A stretch of 64,000 nucleotides of DNA from Mycolicibacter engbaekii (GTDB lineage Bacteria > Actinomycetota > Actinomycetes > Mycobacteriales > Mycobacteriaceae), in contig NZ_LQOT01000035.1 of NCBI RefSeq assembly GCF_002101585.1, positions 1 through 64,000 on the forward strand, read 5' to 3'. Positions 29,346 through 38,967 of the stretch are shown piece by piece. A program made the position numbers and the translations under genes. How positions within the stretch are numbered: position 1 is the first letter of the stretch; each line of letters opens with the position of its first letter. Under the pieces are notes generated by a model. That model was not told the DNA's origin. It was given only the letters and a program-made list of their open reading frames with translations, and ran no database searches.

Positions 29346-30122
29346 GTGTCGGCCAGTCATCCCGCCTACGGTCGGCTGCGGCCCGTCACCGAGACCGCGT
29401 CGGTGCTGCTGGCCGACAATCCCGGACTGATGACCCTGGACGGCACCAATACCTGGGTGCTGCGGGGACCGGGCAGTGACGAGCTGGTGCTCGTCGACCC
29501 GGGGCCCGACGACGACGAGCACATCGGCCGGCTCGCCGAACTCGGCCGGATCGCCTTGGTCCTGATCAGCCACCGGCACTTCGACCACACCGATGGGATC
29601 GACAAGCTGGTCGAGGCCGTCGGCGCCCCGGTGTACTCGGCGGGCAGTGGATTTCAGCGGCGGATGGGCGGCGGGCTGACCGATGGTCAGGTGATCGATG
29701 CGGCCGGGCTGCGTATCACCGTCTTCGCCACGCCGGGGCACACCGCGGACTCGCTGTCGTTCGTGCTCGAGGACGCCGTGCTGACCGCCGACACCGTACT
29801 GGGCCGGGGCACCACCGTCATCGACTCCGAAGACGGCGACCTGACGTGCTACCTGGACTCGCTGCGGCGGCTGCGCGGCCTGGGCGGGCGTACGGTGCTG
29901 CCGGGGCACGGTCCGGAGCTGCCGAACATCGAAGCGGTGGCCGAAGGCTACCTGCGGCACCGCGAACAGCGGCTCGACCAGGTGCGCGCGGCCTTGGTCG
30001 CGCTGGGCGACGACGCCACCGCCCGCCAGGTTGTCGAGCACGTCTACACCGACGTCGACGAGGAGCTCTGGAGCGCCGCCGAGTGGTCGGTGCAGGCCCA
30101 GCTGGACTACCTGCGCCGCTGA
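29346..30122 (+). CDS. MBL-fold metallo-hydrolase (Rv3677c-like)
   Basis: The 258-residue metallo-beta-lactamase-fold hydrolase has the metal motif SHRHFDHTDG (HXHXDH) near residue 77, FATPGHTADSLSFVL, and a third His in VLPGHGPELP. The C-terminal part is a winged-helix-like segment (HREQRLDQVRAAL). The start is GTG 29346. Substrate unknown; the family includes lactonase-like enzymes. It is the last gene of its operon and converges with crp. Confidence 0.92.
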   Translation: MSASHPAYGRLRPVTETASVLLADNPGLMTLDGTNTWVLRGPGSDELVLVDPGPDDDEHIGRLAELGRIALVLISHRHFDHTDGIDKLVEAVGAPVYSAGSGFQRRMGGGLTDGQVIDAAGLRITVFATPGHTADSLSFVLEDAVLTADTVLGRGTTVIDSEDGDLTCYLDSLRRLRGLGGRTVLPGHGPELPNIEAVAEGYLRHREQRLDQVRAALVALGDDATARQVVEHVYTDVDEELWSAAEWSVQAQLDYLRR

Positions 30123-30124
30123 CC

Positions 30125-30799
30125 CTAGCGCGCGCGCCGCGCCAGCCGCTCGGAGTCCGAGATCAGCACGCTCTTGCCCTCGAGCCGAATCCAGCCGCGG
30201 TGCGCGAAGTCGGCGAGCGCCTTGTTCACTGTCTCCCGGGAGGCTCCGACCAGCTGAGCGATCTCTTCCTGAGTCAGGTCGTGGGTGACCCGCAGGGCCC
30301 CGCCTTCCTGGGTGCCGAACCGCTGCGCGAGCTGCAGCAGCTGCTTGGCCACCCGGCCGGGCACGTCGGTGAAGATCAGGTCCGCCAGGTTGTTGTTGGT
30401 GCGCCGCAACCGGCGGGCCAGCACCCGCAGCAACTGCTCGGCGATCTCGGGGCGATCAGAGATCCACGACCGCAAGGCGTCGCGGTCCATCGACACTGCG
30501 CGCACCTCGGTGATGGTGGTCGCGCTGGAGGTCCGGGGACCGGGGTCGAAGATCGACAGCTCACCGAACATGTCCGAGGGGCCCATGATGGTCAGGAGGT
30601 TTTCCCGGCCATCGGGGGAGCGCCGACCGATTTTCACTTTTCCGGAGACAATGATGTACAGCCGGTCGCCGGGCTCTCCCTCGGCGAACACAGTGTGTCC
30701 GCGCGGAAAGTCCACGGGCTGAAGCTGCTTGGTCAGCGCGGCTACGGCGCTGGGCTCAACTCCCTGGAAGATTCCGGCCCTGGCCAGGATCTCGTCCAC
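30125..30799 (-). CDS. crp: cAMP receptor protein family regulator (Crp)
   Basis: The 224-residue CRP/FNR regulator has an N-terminal cyclic-nucleotide domain with [18 protein letters not shown] (phosphate cassette), and a C-terminal winged helix with [21 protein letters not shown] (recognition helix). The mycobacterial CRP (Rv3676) binds TGTG-N6-CACA sites and regulates resuscitation and respiration genes. GTG start after AAGGGGC. The class III cyclase at 53949 could supply cAMP, but no link can be seen from position alone. Confidence 0.94.
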   Translation of the reverse strand: MDEILARAGIFQGVEPSAVAALTKQLQPVDFPRGHTVFAEGEPGDRLYIIVSGKVKIGRRSPDGRENLLTIMGPSDMFGELSIFDPGPRTSSATTITEVRAVSMDRDALRSWISDRPEIAEQLLRVLARRLRRTNNNLADLIFTDVPGRVAKQLLQLAQRFGTQEGGALRVTHDLTQEEIAQLVGASRETVNKALADFAHRGWIRLEGKSVLISDSERLARRAR

Positions 30800-30901
30800 G
30801 ATGCCCCTTAGATGTTTTGATGAAGGTTTAACGCATAATCGTCGGCCGCTGACCGGCCAGCCACCTGAGTCTAGAGCCAGGCGTCAAGAGACGTTACAAC
30901 G

Positions 30902-31042
30902 CTACACACGATCGGCATGGGAATTCGGGGGAAACCGCGGATTGGCGTTGTCCGGCTGGCTCAGCCCCGTTTCGATGCGTTCCAGCCCGACTGCCGACAG
31001 CATCAGCAGCGTCGGGATGGCGGTGATCAGCAACCAGGACAC
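30902..31042 (-). CDS. small membrane protein (Rv3675 C-terminal-like)
   Basis: A 46-residue ORF, GTG 31042 to TAG 30902. It begins [23 protein letters not shown], a single membrane helix, then a short polar tail ([14 protein letters not shown]). It occupies the place of Rv3675 between crp and nth, which encodes a similar helix with LERIETGL. It is too short for most gene finders. No strong ribosome binding site is seen and the next in-frame stop lies about 60 nt upstream of the start. Confidence 0.62.
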   Translation of the reverse strand: MSWLLITAIPTLLMLSAVGLERIETGLSQPDNANPRFPPNSHADRV

Positions 31043-31108
31043 AAGTCGCCAGTAAACCTGGGCAAGGTCTCGTTGGGATCACAAATTAGTACCCTGTCGG
31101 AGGTGACA

Positions 31109-31855
31109 GTGGACAAAACGCCCCGCGTGGCACGGACGGAGACCCGGACGGGACTCATCCGGCGCGCTCGCCGGATGAATCGGACTCTGGCTCAGGCGTT
31201 TCCGGACGCCCACTGTGAGCTGGACTTCACCACACCCCTGGAACTGGCCGTCGCCACGGTGCTCTCGGCCCAGTGCACCGACGTTCGGGTGAACCTGACG
31301 ACACCGGCGGTGTTCGCCCGTTATCCCACGGCGCTGGACTACGCCCAGGCCGACCGCACCGAGCTCGAAGAGCTGATCAGGCCCACCGGCTTCTACCGCA
31401 ACAAGGCCGCGGCGCTGATCAAGCTGGGCCAGGCGCTGGTGGAACGCTACGACGGGGAAGTGCCCCGCACCATGGAAGAACTTGTTCAGCTGCCCGGCGT
31501 CGGCCGCAAGACCGCCAACGTGATCCTGGGCAACGCGTTCGGCGTCCCGGGCATAACCGTCGACACGCACTTCGGTCGCCTGGTGCGGCGCTGGGCCTGG
31601 ACCAGCGAAGAAGACCCGGTCAAGGTCGAGCACGCGGTCGGTGAGCTGATCGAGCGCAAGGAATGGACCCTGCTCAGCCATCGGGTGATCTTTCACGGCC
31701 GGCGGGTCTGCCACGCCCGCAAACCGGCCTGCGGGGTGTGCGTGGTGGCCAAGGACTGCCCGTCCTTCGGGATCGGACCCACCTCCCCGATGGAGGCGGC
31801 CGCGCTGGTCAAGGGCCCGGAGACCGAGCACCTGCTGGCGCTGGCCGGGCTGTAG
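31109..31855 (+). CDS. nth: endonuclease III (base excision repair)
   Basis: DNA glycosylase/AP lyase (248 residues) that removes oxidised pyrimidines. The helix-hairpin-helix with catalytic Lys reads [14 protein letters not shown], the Asp follows in [11 protein letters not shown], and the [4Fe-4S] loop is [17 protein letters not shown] (C-X6-C-X2-C-X5-C). GTG 31109 was chosen because GGAGG lies five bases upstream, and it gives the known length. It heads the nth - thioredoxin-like - Nudix - marP operon. Confidence 0.95.
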   Translation: MDKTPRVARTETRTGLIRRARRMNRTLAQAFPDAHCELDFTTPLELAVATVLSAQCTDVRVNLTTPAVFARYPTALDYAQADRTELEELIRPTGFYRNKAAALIKLGQALVERYDGEVPRTMEELVQLPGVGRKTANVILGNAFGVPGITVDTHFGRLVRRWAWTSEEDPVKVEHAVGELIERKEWTLLSHRVIFHGRRVCHARKPACGVCVVAKDCPSFGIGPTSPMEAAALVKGPETEHLLALAGL

Positions 31856-31870
31856 CGAGTCGCCGCACCC

Positions 31871-32494
31871 ATGAGCAGATCGACCCGATGGACTGTCGCG
31901 ATAGTGGCGGTGCTGGTTGCGCTGCTGGCCGGGTTGGTCGCCGAGCTACGCCGCGAGCCGGTTGCAGTGGCGCCCGGCGGCGGCGGTGCGGTGGCCGGTG
32001 CCGGACAGGATGTCGCCGCTGCGCGCCGGCGCGCCGACCTGCCGCCCTGCCAGGCGGGTCCTGGCGGTCCCGGCCCGAGTGTCCTGCGCGGCGTCGTCCT
32101 CGAGTGCGCCGCCGATGGGGCGCCGGTAGACGTCGCTGCGATGGTGGCCGACCGGCCGGTGGTGCTCAACCTCTGGGCGTACTGGTGCCGGCCATGCCGC
32201 GACGAGTTGCGGGCCTTCGCCGAGTACCAGCGCCGGGCCGGCGCGGGCGTGACGGTGGTGACGGTGCATCAAGACGACAACGAAGCCGCAGGGTTGGCAT
32301 TGCTGGCCGAACTGGGCGTGCGGCTGCCCACCCTCCAAGACGGCCGGCGCCAACTTGCTGCGGCGTTGCAAGTGCCCAACGTGATGCCCGCGACCGTGGT
32401 TCTCGCCGCGGACGGTAGCGTTGCCCGCATCCTGCCGCAGCCCTTCGCCAACGCCGAGGAGATCGCCGCCGCCGTCGAGAACAGCGGCCGCTGA
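31871..32494 (+). CDS. membrane-anchored TlpA/thioredoxin-like protein
   Basis: The 207-residue protein has an N-terminal signal anchor (VAIVAVLVALLAGLVAEL) and a thioredoxin-like domain with the active-site motif WCRPC (VLNLWAYWCRPCRDEL) and the cis-Pro region NVMPATVVL. It faces outside the membrane, where it may reduce or reshuffle disulfides (Rv3673c-like). It begins 15 nt after nth and precedes the Nudix gene by 37 nt. Confidence 0.88.
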   Translation: MSRSTRWTVAIVAVLVALLAGLVAELRREPVAVAPGGGGAVAGAGQDVAAARRRADLPPCQAGPGGPGPSVLRGVVLECAADGAPVDVAAMVADRPVVLNLWAYWCRPCRDELRAFAEYQRRAGAGVTVVTVHQDDNEAAGLALLAELGVRLPTLQDGRRQLAAALQVPNVMPATVVLAADGSVARILPQPFANAEEIAAAVENSGR

Positions 32495-32531
32495 TGTGGG
32501 ACGGTCAGGTTCCGGCACAGAGGGAGGCGCG

Positions 32532-33296
32532 GTGAGCGCTGGCGAGTCCTGCCCGTGGGCCCCGTCGCGTGCCCCGTCCTGGCTGCAGCCGCTGCTCGAC
32601 AATGTGGACAAGGTGCCCACGGCGTATCTGCGGCGGGTACCGGCCGACGTTCGCGCCATGATCGCCGCGGCCGACGCCAAGGCACGCGTCACCGGCGCGC
32701 GGCGAGACGCTGCGGTCCTGGTGCTGTTCTCCGGGCCGCCTGGCGGCCCACCGGAGGCCATATCGGAATCGGCTGACCTGCTGGTCACGGTGCGGGCCTC
32801 GGCGCTGCGCCATCACGCGGGGCAGGCCGCCTTCCCGGGCGGAGCGGTCGATCCCGGCGACGACGGGCCGGTTGCCACCGCGCTGCGGGAGGCGAACGAG
32901 GAGACCGGGATCGACCCGGCCCGGATCCATCCGCTGGTGGCGCTGGAGAAGATTTTCATCGCGCCGTCGGGATTCCAGGTGGTGCCGGTGCTGGCGTACT
33001 CCGAGGATCCCGGGCCGGTGACCGTGGTGGACCCGGGCGAGACCGCAATCGTGGCGCGTGTTCCAGTCCGGGCATTCATCAACCCCGAGAACCGGTTGAT
33101 GGTTTACCGTGATGCGCGCAGCCGGCGTTGGGCCATGCCGGCGTTCCGGCTCAACCAGATGCTGGTCTGGGGATTCACCGCCCAGGTGATCTCGGCGATG
33201 CTGGACGTGGCTGGCTGGGCGCAGCCCTGGGACACCACCGAGGTGCTGGGGCTGGACGAGGCCATGGCGCAGGTTGGAGGAGAAGGCGGAATATGA
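32532..33296 (+). CDS. Nudix hydrolase, CoA-pyrophosphatase-like
   Basis: The 254-residue Nudix protein has the box GAVDPGDDGPVATALREANEETG (GX5EX7REUXEEXGU-like, here with GDDG) at about residue 105, and FIAPSGFQVVPVLAY, typical of the CoA-diphosphatase group (NudL/CDP-choline-like). Start GTG 32532; upstream codons of the same frame are not conserved. It overlaps marP by 4 nt (ATGA), which supports coupled expression. Confidence 0.88.
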   Translation: MSAGESCPWAPSRAPSWLQPLLDNVDKVPTAYLRRVPADVRAMIAAADAKARVTGARRDAAVLVLFSGPPGGPPEAISESADLLVTVRASALRHHAGQAAFPGGAVDPGDDGPVATALREANEETGIDPARIHPLVALEKIFIAPSGFQVVPVLAYSEDPGPVTVVDPGETAIVARVPVRAFINPENRLMVYRDARSRRWAMPAFRLNQMLVWGFTAQVISAMLDVAGWAQPWDTTEVLGLDEAMAQVGGEGGI

Positions 33297-34486
33297 CGTC
33301 GTCGCAGTGGCTGGACATCGCCGTGCTGGCGATCGCCTTCGTTGCCGCAGTGTCCGGCTGGCGTTCGGGTGCACTGGGCTCCCTGCTGTCCTTCGTCGGC
33401 GTTGCGCTGGGCGCCATGGCCGGCGTGCTGCTGGCGCCGCATCTGATCGAGAGCGTTTCCGGTCCCCGCCTGAAGCTGTTCGCCGCGCTGTTCCTGATCC
33501 TGGCCATGGTCGTCGTCGGTGAGGTCGCGGGGGTGGTCCTGGGCCGAGCGGTGCGCGGAGCGATCCGCAGTCCCGGCGTCCGGACCATGGATTCAGTCGT
33601 CGGGGTGGTCTTGCAGCTGGGGGTGGTGCTGATCGCGGCCTGGCTGCTGGCCACCCCGCTGACGGCGTCGGATCAGCCCGCCCTGGCCGCCGCCGTCAAC
33701 GACTCACGGGTGCTGCGTCAGGTCGACGACATCGCGCCGCCATGGCTCAAGAACGTCCCGCGGCGACTGTCGGCCGTGCTCGACGATTCCGGGCTGCCCG
33801 CCGTACTGGAGCCCTTCAGCCGTACACCGATCGCGGCGGTGGATGCGCCGGACCCGGCGCTGGCCGCCAGCCCGGTGGTGGAAACCACTTCGCCGAGCGT
33901 GCTGAGAATCCGGGGTGTGGCGCCGGACTGCCAGAAAGTACTGGAGGGCACCGGATTCGTGATCGCGCCCACGCGGGTGATGACGAATGCGCACGTGGTG
34001 GCCGGGTCGGACAGTGTCACCGTGGAGAGCGGGTCCAAATCGTACGAGGCCACGGTGATCTCCTTCGACCCCAGCGAAGACATCTCCATCCTGGCGGTGC
34101 CCGATCTGCCGTTGCCGCCGTTGACGTTCGCCTCCTCGCCCGCCGGTGCCGACACCGACGCGCTGGTGCTGGGCTACCCCGGCGGCGGCGTCTTCGAGGC
34201 CACCCCGGCCCGAATCCGCGACGTCATCAACCTCGAGGGCCCCGACATCTACCGCAGCACGACGGTCACCCGCCGGGTTTACACCATCAGAGGCACTGTG
34301 CTGCAAGGAAACTCCGGTGGCCCCATGATCGACATGGACGGGCGGGTGCTCGGCGTGGTGTTCGGCGCGGCCGTCGACGACCCGGACACCGGATTCGTCA
34401 TGACCGCGGAGGAGGTGGCGGGCCAGCTGGCCCGCATCGGCAACACTCAGCCGGTCTCCACCCAGACCTGTGTCGGGGGCGAGTAG
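33293..34486 (+). CDS. marP: periplasmic acid-resistance serine protease MarP
   Basis: The 397-residue protein equals the M. tuberculosis MarP (Rv3671c) length. Four membrane helices lie in residues 1-125, then a trypsin-like domain has the triad His234 (TNAHVV), Asp263 (SEDISIL) and Ser341 (GNSGGP). Cys213 and Cys393 match the regulatory disulfide pair. MarP maintains internal pH in acid stress. Start ATG 33293 overlaps the Nudix stop; the 3' end faces ephE. Confidence 0.95.
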   Translation: MTSSQWLDIAVLAIAFVAAVSGWRSGALGSLLSFVGVALGAMAGVLLAPHLIESVSGPRLKLFAALFLILAMVVVGEVAGVVLGRAVRGAIRSPGVRTMDSVVGVVLQLGVVLIAAWLLATPLTASDQPALAAAVNDSRVLRQVDDIAPPWLKNVPRRLSAVLDDSGLPAVLEPFSRTPIAAVDAPDPALAASPVVETTSPSVLRIRGVAPDCQKVLEGTGFVIAPTRVMTNAHVVAGSDSVTVESGSKSYEATVISFDPSEDISILAVPDLPLPPLTFASSPAGADTDALVLGYPGGGVFEATPARIRDVINLEGPDIYRSTTVTRRVYTIRGTVLQGNSGGPMIDMDGRVLGVVFGAAVDDPDTGFVMTAEEVAGQLARIGNTQPVSTQTCVGGE

Positions 34487-34505
34487 CCCAGGGCCGCAGC
34501 CCGTT

Positions 34506-35465
34506 TCACCCGGCTTCGCCGCGCAAGAACCGCGTCAGGTGCTCGTTGACCACTGCGGGCGACTCTTCGTGAGCGAAGTGTCCGGCGTCGGGCACCGACA
34601 CGTACCGGCCGTGCGGGGCATACCGCCGGGTCTTCTCGACCGGATCGGTCAGCACGTAGGGGTCGTGCTCGCCGCGTAGATGCAGCAGCGGAATCCCCAA
34701 CGTGCGCAGGTCCAGCGCCTTCATGAACCGCCGGCCCTCGGCGCGCAGTTGGCTGCGCACCGCCCAGCGCTGGTACTCCAGCGCGCAGTGGGCCGCCGAC
34801 GGGATTCGCACCGCGGTGCGCAGATGCCCGATCGTCTCGGTGAAATCCGCGCTTGCCTGCCATCTCGCCCCGGCCCTGCTGCGTACCAGCCGCTCGATCT
34901 CGGCTCCGTCACGCCGGGTCAGGGTGCGCTCCGGCCAGAACGGCACCTGGTAGCGCAGCAGCCACGGCAACAGTGCCCGGCCCTGATCGGCGTGGGTCAG
35001 CGCCGAATTGCGCAGCGCCGCCGGGTGCGGCGAGCTGACCACCGCGATGTCGCGCACCAAGCGGGGGTGCAGCAGCGCGGTCGCCCAGCACACCAGGCCG
35101 CCGTCGGCGTGGCCGACCAAGGTGGCCGAGGAGTGTCCCAGGGCCCGGATCAGCCCGGCCGTATCGCCGGCCAGCGTCCAGCCGTCATAACCGCGGGGCG
35201 GCTTGTCGCTGCCCCCGTAGCCGCGCAGGTCGACCGCGACGACTCGAAAGCCGCGCAGCCCGCGCAGTTGATGGCGCCACGTCCACCAGAAAGCCCCGAA
35301 CCCGTGCAACAGCATCACCAGCGGCCGTGCCGTCGGCGGGCCGTCGGCGGCGACGTCGCCGTCCGGAGCCGCCTCGACGACATGGAAGCGAATGCCGTTG
35401 GCGTGGATGTCCCAGTGTCGCCACGGCCCGTCGATGCGGGTGATCGACGGATCCGGTGGTGGCAC
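34506..35465 (-). CDS. ephE: alpha/beta-hydrolase, epoxide-hydrolase-like EphE
   Basis: The 319-residue alpha/beta hydrolase has the oxyanion motif LLHGFGAFWWTW, the nucleophile elbow VGHADGGLV (Asp), and the final catalytic His in DAGHFAHEES. These are the signatures of the epoxide hydrolase/haloalkane dehalogenase group. The start GTG 35465 shares one base with the stop of the holin-family gene. Substrate in mycobacteria is not established. Confidence 0.88.
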   Translation of the reverse strand: MPPPDPSITRIDGPWRHWDIHANGIRFHVVEAAPDGDVAADGPPTARPLVMLLHGFGAFWWTWRHQLRGLRGFRVVAVDLRGYGGSDKPPRGYDGWTLAGDTAGLIRALGHSSATLVGHADGGLVCWATALLHPRLVRDIAVVSSPHPAALRNSALTHADQGRALLPWLLRYQVPFWPERTLTRRDGAEIERLVRSRAGARWQASADFTETIGHLRTAVRIPSAAHCALEYQRWAVRSQLRAEGRRFMKALDLRTLGIPLLHLRGEHDPYVLTDPVEKTRRYAPHGRYVSVPDAGHFAHEESPAVVNEHLTRFLRGEAG

Positions 35466-36025
35466 TACCAGCCCGACGGATCGGTGGTCGGCTTGCCGTC
35501 GGTGGCGACCGTCGCCGACGCACCGTGCAGGCGGTCCGGGTCGGGGCGCAGCGCATCGCGTGCCTCGCGCACCGTCTCGATGGTCTTGCGCGGCCCGCGG
35601 ATGCGGCGAACCCGCAGGTAGCCGATCAGCGCCAGGGCCACCGTGAACACCAGCATCAGCCCGAACACGATCAGGTAGGCAGCCCAGGACTGCAGCCACA
35701 TGTTGAGCAGCTCGGCGACGAAGAAGAAGAAAAAGAAGGTGGAGTAGAACAGCACGACCAGGGCCGCGATGAAGAACACGCTGCCGGTCAGGCCCTTCTT
35801 GACGTCGCGGGTGATCTCGGCGCGGGCGAGCTCGACCTCCGCGCGCACCAGGGTCGAAATCTGCGCCGTGGCGTCCTTGACCAGATCGCCCAGCGACGGG
35901 TCGGCCGGTAGGGCGTGCGGGTCGGCAAGCGGGATGGTCGCCAAGCTGTTGGGTACGCCGTTGCGGTCCGTCCTGGCGGATCTGTTCGAGGCACGTGATG
36001 CATTCCTGCGATCGGCCTTGCTCAC
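35465..36025 (-). CDS. phage-holin-family (DUF1469-like) membrane protein
   Basis: The 186-residue protein has two adjacent membrane helices: FFIAALVVLFYSTFFFFFFVAELL (about 82-105) and AAYLIVFGLMLVFTVALALIGYL (about 112-135). Basic and acidic flanks surround them. The family name is from sequence similarity to holin-like proteins of chromosomes, not from a prophage. It forms an operon with ephE. Start GTG 36025, matching Rv3669. Confidence 0.85.
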   Translation of the reverse strand: MSKADRRNASRASNRSARTDRNGVPNSLATIPLADPHALPADPSLGDLVKDATAQISTLVRAEVELARAEITRDVKKGLTGSVFFIAALVVLFYSTFFFFFFVAELLNMWLQSWAAYLIVFGLMLVFTVALALIGYLRVRRIRGPRKTIETVREARDALRPDPDRLHGASATVATDGKPTTDPSGW

Positions 36026-36236
36026 TGGCTGTCCTCCCGTTCGCCGTCGTCGCGGCTTAATGTTGCCATGCGCTGGCCGGCCCCACGAGTGACCCCGGCA
36101 AAGCCGCGGCCGATGTAGACCGCTCAGCGGAGGTGGGTGGGGGCGGCTCGCGGCGCGCCCAGACCCGCGGTGAGCCGTCGGCGCCGCTAGGCTGTTTATT
36201 TACCACTGAGGTGGGTTAACCGACGGGAGAACCGCA

Positions 36237-36953
36237 GTGCAGATCGCACACCGCTGGTCGCTGCGCGCCGTGATGGCGCTGCTGGCAGGAGTGACTGGTG
36301 TCGCCCTGGCCACGGTCGCCGTACCGGCGGTCCGGGTAGCCGCCGACGACAAGGTGGTGCTCGGCGGGGGCGCGGGCCTGGTGGTCGACGAGGACACGCT
36401 GTGCACGCTGACCTCGATCGGTCACGACAGGACCGGCGCCCTGATCGGTTTCACCTCCGCGCACTGCGGCGGCCCGGGCGCCCGGGTGGCCGCCGAGGGC
36501 GCAGAGCGCAGCGGCACGATCGGTCACATGGTGGCCGGTAACGACGCCCTGGACTACGCGGTGATCGAGTTCGACCCGGACAAGGTGACCCCGGTGCCTA
36601 ACTTCGGCGGCTTCGTGATCGGCGGCATCGGGCCGGATCCGTTGTTCGGCCAGATCGCGTGCAAGCAGGGCCGCACCACGGGCAACTCGTGTGGAGTCAC
36701 CTGGGGGCCCGGCCAGGATCCCGGCACCATCGTGATGCAGGTCTGCGGACGCCCCGGCGACTCCGGCGGGCCGGTCGTGGTGAACAACATGCTGGTCGGC
36801 ATGATCCACGGGGCGTTCAGCGACGCGTTGCCCACCTGCGTGATCAAGTACATCCCGTTGCACACGCCGGCGGTCGTGGTGTCGATCAACGCCGTCCTGG
36901 GCGACATCACCGAAAATGGCCGCCCCGGAGCCGGATTCGTGCCGATCGGCTAG
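36237..36953 (+). CDS. secreted chymotrypsin-fold serine protease (Rv3668c-like)
   Basis: The 238-residue protein has a signal peptide (LRAVMALLAGVTGVALATVAVPAV), then a chymotrypsin-like domain with the triad His in TSAHCGG, Asp in LDYAVIEFD and Ser in GRPGDSGGPV. Cysteines are spaced as in S1-like secreted enzymes. GTG 36237 follows GGGAGAACCGCA. It is divergent from the holin-family gene by 211 bp. Substrate unknown; the M. tuberculosis homolog is only predicted. Confidence 0.88.
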   Translation: MQIAHRWSLRAVMALLAGVTGVALATVAVPAVRVAADDKVVLGGGAGLVVDEDTLCTLTSIGHDRTGALIGFTSAHCGGPGARVAAEGAERSGTIGHMVAGNDALDYAVIEFDPDKVTPVPNFGGFVIGGIGPDPLFGQIACKQGRTTGNSCGVTWGPGQDPGTIVMQVCGRPGDSGGPVVVNNMLVGMIHGAFSDALPTCVIKYIPLHTPAVVVSINAVLGDITENGRPGAGFVPIG

Positions 36954-36962
36954 GCGCCCTTC

Positions 36963-38927
36963 CTAGTCGGCAGCCCGTATCGCGTCGAACACGCTGGGGT
37001 CCACCAAGGTTGAGGTATCGCCGAGTTCGCGGCCGTCGGCGATATCGCGCAGTAGGCGCCGCATGATCTTGCCGCTGCGGGTCTTGGGCAACTCCGGGAC
37101 GATATGGACGTTGCGCGGCTTGGCGATCGGCGAGATCTCCACGGTGACGCGCTCGCGCAGTTCGTCGACGATCGTCCCGCCGACGTGTGTGTGGGAGGCC
37201 GCCAGCACCACGAACGCGCAGATCCGCTGACCGGTCTGCTCGTCGACGGCGCCGACCACGGCGGCCTCGGCCACCGCCTCGTGACTGACCAGTGCCGACT
37301 CCACCTCGGCGGTGGAGATGCGATGCCCGGACACGTTCATCACGTCGTCGATGCGGCCCAGCACCCAGATGTCGCCGTCGGCGTCGTAGCGGGCGCCGTC
37401 GCCGGCGAAGTACCAGCCCTGCTCGGCGAACCGCGACCAGTAGGTGTCGATGAAGCGCTGCCGGTCGCCCCAGATACCCCGGGTCATCGCCGGCCAGGGC
37501 TGGTCGATGACCAGGTATCCCGACACCGGCTCGCCGGACGCCTGATCCGGCGCCAGCTGGTCACCGTGATCGTCGACGATGCGCGCGGAGATCCCCGGCA
37601 GCGGCGTCATCGCCGCACCCGGCTTGGCCGCAGAAACCCCGGGCAGCGGGGAGATCATCGCCGCACCGGTCTCGGTCTGCCACCAGGTGTCGACCACCGG
37701 AACCGCGTCCTTGCCGATCACCCGCCGGTACCAGCGCCACGCCTCCGGGTTGATCGGCTCACCCACCGAGCCCAGCAACCGCAGACTGGACAGGTTGTGG
37801 GCGTCGGGGACCTCGTGGCCCCACTTCATGAAGGTGCGGATCAACGTCGGAGCGGTGTAATAGATTGTGACACCGTACTTTTCGATGATCTGGAAGTGCC
37901 GGTGGTGGTCTGGGAAGTCGGGGGTGCCCTCGTAGATCACCTCGGTGGCGCCGTTGGCCAGCGGTCCGTACACGGCATAGGTGTGCCCGGTGACCCAGCC
38001 GACGTCGGCGGTGCACCAGAAGACGTCGGAGGCGGCCTTGAGGTCGAAAACGTAGTGGTGGGTGTAGGCGGCCTGGGTCAGGTAACCGCCGCTGGTGTGC
38101 ACGATGCCCTTCGGTTTGCCCGTGGTCCCCGACGTGTACAGCAGAAACAGCGGCTGCTCGGCGTCGAACGCCTCGGGCGTGTGCTGCGCGGCGGCCGGCT
38201 CCACCACCTCGTGCCACCACAGGTCGCGGTCGGGGTTCCAGGACACCTCGCCGCCGGTGCGCCGCACCACCAGCACGCGTTCGACGCTGGGAGCCTCAGC
38301 CACCGCCTCGTCGACGGCGGGCTTGAGCGGTGCCGGCTGGCCGCGGCGGAACTGGCCGTCGGAGGTGATGACCACCTTGGCCTGGGCGTCATCGATGCGC
38401 GACCGCAGCGCGTGCGCGGAGAACCCGGCGAACACCACGGTGTGCAGGACGCCCAACCGGGCGCACGCCAGCATCGCGACCACCGCTTCGGGGATCATCG
38501 GCAGATAGATCGCCACCCGGTCACCGGCGACCAGGCCCAGGCCGGTCAGCGCGTTGGCCGCCCGACAGACGTCGGCCTGCAGGTCGGCATAGGTGATGGT
38601 GCGGGCGTCCCCGTCGGGCTCGCCCTCCCAATGGATCGCCACCCGCTCGCCGTGGCCGGCTTCCACGTGGCGATCCACGCAGTTGTAGGCGACGTTGAGC
38701 TTGCCGTCGGCGAACCACCGGGCGAACGGGGCATCGGAGTAGTCCAGCACTTCGGTGAACGGTGTTGCCCAGCTCAACCGGTGGGCCTGCGCGGCCCAGA
38801 AGCCGAGCCGGTCGTCGTCGGCGGCGCGATACAACTCAGGACCCGCGTTGGCCTGGGCGGCGAACTCGGCCGAGGGCGGGTACGACGACGCGGATGGGGC
38901 GGGGGTGGTGTCTGAGTTGCTGCTCAC
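36963..38927 (-). CDS. acs: acetyl-CoA synthetase
   Basis: AMP-forming acetate-CoA ligase (654 residues), making acetyl-CoA from acetate. The P-loop-like LYTSGTTGKPKG, DTWWQTETGAAMI and the C-terminal acetylation-site PKTRSGKIMRRLL (catalytic Lys) are present. GTG 38927 gives the family length and starts just before SSNSDTTP. Two bases of divergence from the neighbouring gene at 38968 leave a 40-nt promoter gap. In M. tuberculosis the dpp operon lies beyond acs; here it is absent. Confidence 0.95.
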   Translation of the reverse strand: MSSNSDTTPAPSASSYPPSAEFAAQANAGPELYRAADDDRLGFWAAQAHRLSWATPFTEVLDYSDAPFARWFADGKLNVAYNCVDRHVEAGHGERVAIHWEGEPDGDARTITYADLQADVCRAANALTGLGLVAGDRVAIYLPMIPEAVVAMLACARLGVLHTVVFAGFSAHALRSRIDDAQAKVVITSDGQFRRGQPAPLKPAVDEAVAEAPSVERVLVVRRTGGEVSWNPDRDLWWHEVVEPAAAQHTPEAFDAEQPLFLLYTSGTTGKPKGIVHTSGGYLTQAAYTHHYVFDLKAASDVFWCTADVGWVTGHTYAVYGPLANGATEVIYEGTPDFPDHHRHFQIIEKYGVTIYYTAPTLIRTFMKWGHEVPDAHNLSSLRLLGSVGEPINPEAWRWYRRVIGKDAVPVVDTWWQTETGAAMISPLPGVSAAKPGAAMTPLPGISARIVDDHGDQLAPDQASGEPVSGYLVIDQPWPAMTRGIWGDRQRFIDTYWSRFAEQGWYFAGDGARYDADGDIWVLGRIDDVMNVSGHRISTAEVESALVSHEAVAEAAVVGAVDEQTGQRICAFVVLAASHTHVGGTIVDELRERVTVEISPIAKPRNVHIVPELPKTRSGKIMRRLLRDIADGRELGDTSTLVDPSVFDAIRAAD

Positions 38928-38967
38928 CGTCAGGAGCCTAATCACCTCGCCGGTAGTGTCACAGCAT

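Noticed and set aside
35465-36025. Phage remnant suggested by the holin-family name
   Set aside because: No other phage gene, integrase or attachment site nearby; the family is chromosomal in mycobacteria.
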